This document shows positions 62,743 through 64,000 of a stretch of DNA of 64,000 nt, piece by piece (positions within the stretch are counted from its first letter, which is position 1; every line of letters starts with the position of its first letter). The stretch spans positions 124,001 through 188,000 of the forward strand of contig JAIEMV010000003.1 of assembly GCA_019751875.1 (NCBI GenBank), given 5' to 3'. The notes below the pieces were generated by a model. The model saw nothing but the letters and a program-made list of their open reading frames with translations. It was not told the origin of the DNA and searched no databases. Source of the stretch: Hyphomicrobium sp. (GTDB taxonomy: Bacteria; Pseudomonadota; Alphaproteobacteria; Rhizobiales; Hyphomicrobiaceae). The position numbers and the translations under genes are program-made.

Positions 62743-63081
62743 TTGGACCCGAACGACAAGGCCGTTTTGATCTATGCCACTTATCCCAATCCGGAAATGG
62801 CGGAAGTGGAAGGGCGGGCGCTTGTCGAAGCGCGGCTTGCAGCTTGCGTTAATATTTTGCCCGGCATGGTTTCGATTTACCGGTGGGAAGGCGCTGTTGA
62901 ACGGACGGGGGAATGCGTCATGATCATCAAGACGCGGGCCACTTTCGCCGATGCAGCGATCACTGCCGCCAAGGCGCGGCACCCTTATACAACTCCGGCG
63001 TTTGTGATCCTGCCGGTGGAGGGCGGTTCGGCAGACTATCTCAACTGGATCGTTGCGAGCACGACCGGCGGCAGCCGATAG
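62743..63081 (+). CDS. cutA: CutA1 divalent-cation tolerance protein
   Basis: The protein has 112 residues. Family motifs: VLIYATYPNPEMAEVEGRALVEARLAACVNILPGMVSIYRWEG and MIIKTR, then HPYTTPAFVILPVEGGSADYLNWI. CutA1 is a trimeric cytoplasmic protein linked to metal tolerance. The start is TTG 62743, preceded by GAAGG at 9 bases; the frame has no upstream ATG or GTG before a stop at 62710. Confidence 0.92.
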   Translation: MDPNDKAVLIYATYPNPEMAEVEGRALVEARLAACVNILPGMVSIYRWEGAVERTGECVMIIKTRATFADAAITAAKARHPYTTPAFVILPVEGGSADYLNWIVASTTGGSR

Positions 63082-63085
63082 CGTC

Positions 63086-64000
63086 TCACATGCGCCCGAG
63101 CGGATGCAGGAAAAGCTGCTGGACGGAGCGCGTTGAGGAGTAGCGCCGCTTCACCTGTTTGGGCGGGGGCGACCACGCTTTCCTCGGTTTGACCGCTTTG
63201 GGCGGTCCCGAGGGTGGATCGTCAACGGCTGCGTCATCTGGTTCGAGTGCCGCCATTGTGCTTGAGGGCTGCGCCTGCGGTAGGTCTTGCTGCCACGGCA
63301 AGGATTCGGCTCCGGGCAGATTTTCTTCAGTGACGGGTCTTGCGATGCCGGATTGCGCGGCAACCGGGCCGCCAATCGACATCCGGCCGGGAAGCGGATC
63401 GGGCCGGGCGGCGATCACAACCGGGGGCTCGCCTGCAATGGAACTGGACGCGTCCGTGCTGTCTGCCACGATTGTTTGAGCAACGCAGCGGCCGCCGGAG
63501 AGCACTTCGTCGTCTCCGCAAGTGGGCCCGCAGACGGCCTGGGTCTGCCCCTTGATCAGAGACAGAAGAAATACATCCGGCTCGTTGGTGGGCAGCGATG
63601 CGTTTACGCGCGCTATGAAATTTTCCATCGCGCTCCGGGAGCGATCGCCCCAGCTGCCGTCAAGACGGCCGGAATAGCAGCCGACGCGTTTGAGTTCGGC
63701 CTGGATCTCGCGGGCGAGCCGGCGCTGAACGGTGGGCTTTGAAGTCGTCGCAGAGGTCCCGGCGGCGGGCGGTGTGAAGTCGTTGGAAATGGAAACAGCT
63801 GGAAGCGCGGCTGCGGCTGGCAAAGCCTTGGCGGCTGCTATCGACAGATCCGTCGCGATGGGATGAGGAGCCGCCGGTGAAGCAACGGGACGGCGCAAGC
63901 CCGGATGTTCGGCGGGAACCGTTGCCGGTTCCAAGATGGTCGCGCGCGCCACGATGCGACTGACGGCAGCGAGTTGCTCTTCCCGTTCGCTGGGCGAGGG
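63086..64000 (-). CDS. C-terminal part of a large protein with a peptidoglycan-binding-like segment (partial, runs off right edge)
   Basis: The frame is open to the window end, so the N-terminus is missing; at least 304 residues are visible. A segment REIQAELKRVGCYSGRLDGSWGDRSRSAMENF ... QAVCG (about 90 residues) is the small domain found at the C-terminus of many Rhizobiales caspase-like and SPOR-type proteins, with flanking Pro/Ala-rich linkers and a final basic tail KQVKRRYSSTRS. Whether a caspase-fold domain precedes it cannot be seen. It converges with cutA across 4 bases. Confidence 0.65.
   Translation of the reverse strand, partial: PSPSEREEQLAAVSRIVARATILEPATVPAEHPGLRRPVASPAAPHPIATDLSIAAAKALPAAAALPAVSISNDFTPPAAGTSATTSKPTVQRRLAREIQAELKRVGCYSGRLDGSWGDRSRSAMENFIARVNASLPTNEPDVFLLSLIKGQTQAVCGPTCGDDEVLSGGRCVAQTIVADSTDASSSIAGEPPVVIAARPDPLPGRMSIGGPVAAQSGIARPVTEENLPGAESLPWQQDLPQAQPSSTMAALEPDDAAVDDPPSGPPKAVKPRKAWSPPPKQVKRRYSSTRSVQQLFLHPLGRM

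Noticed and set aside
1-64000. CRISPR array, prophage or insertion sequence
   Set aside because: No regularly spaced repeats, cas genes, transposase or phage structural genes were found on either strand.

Overview
The window reads as chromosomal DNA of a methylotrophic alphaproteobacterium, most likely a Hyphomicrobium-like member of the Rhizobiales. The case rests on gene content: an almost complete tetrahydromethanopterin (H4MPT) C1-transfer island (fae, mch, mtdB, beta-RFAP synthase, two ATP-grasp ligases, a CitG-like protein, an MfnF-like protein and a HisA/HisF-related protein), a full pqqABCDE operon, an HWE-family histidine kinase, a dual cold-shock-domain protein and an NDUFS4-type complex I accessory subunit. 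DNA is GC-rich except for an islet at about 31.1-34.0 kb. No insertion sequence, prophage or CRISPR array was seen.

Layout. 0-2 kb: L,D-transpeptidase and protein-isoaspartate methyltransferase. 2.1-12 kb: H4MPT/methylofuran island, with pterin genes (pterin carbinolamine dehydratase, folK) on its edge. 11.9-12.9 kb: a PhnA-like membrane protein gene with an in-frame amber codon. 13-17.1 kb: a small cytochrome c and pqqABCDE, including a 29-residue PqqA. 17.6-27.5 kb: assimilatory sulfate reduction (SUMT, cysJ, cysI, two TauE/SafE transporters, a lone cNMP-binding protein, cysN, cysD, cysH). A four-helix-bundle gene remnant bounded by inverted repeats sits between cysJ and cysI. 27.7-31 kb: flavoprotein, long intergenic region, cold-shock protein, DUF192 protein, tRNA-Pro. 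31.1-34 kb: low-GC islet with a polysaccharide pyruvyltransferase and a methyltransferase, followed by the complex I subunit and tRNA-Arg. 34.6-39.8 kb: a LysR regulator divergent from a DabB/DabA inorganic-carbon accumulation pair. 39.8-44.2 kb: metal P-type ATPase, Zn alcohol dehydrogenase and a small membrane protein. 44.2-47.7 kb: response regulator, NYN nuclease and HWE kinase, plus a 41-residue cytochrome oxidase subunit IV-like protein. 47.8-56 kb: second L,D-transpeptidase, methyltransferase, GGDEF-EAL protein, GNAT-like protein, POT transporter, cystathionine beta-lyase. 56.2-61.1 kb: orphan solute-binding protein, a membrane-anchored helical protein, and two exported proteins (one with a vWA domain) built from the same beta-type repeat. 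61.2-64 kb: nitroreductase, NAD kinase, CutA and a truncated peptidoglycan-binding-like protein.

How it fits together. PQQ serves periplasmic alcohol dehydrogenases that release formaldehyde. Fae condenses it with H4MPT, and MtdB and Mch carry it to formyl-H4MPT for the methylofuran-dependent formyltransferase, which is not in this window. The Dab pair would supply bicarbonate, which a serine-cycle methylotroph needs for PEP carboxylase. The least explained material is the repeat-protein pair with its vWA domain, the uncharacterised cofactor genes around fae, the amber-interrupted membrane protein and the inverted-repeat-bounded gene remnant.
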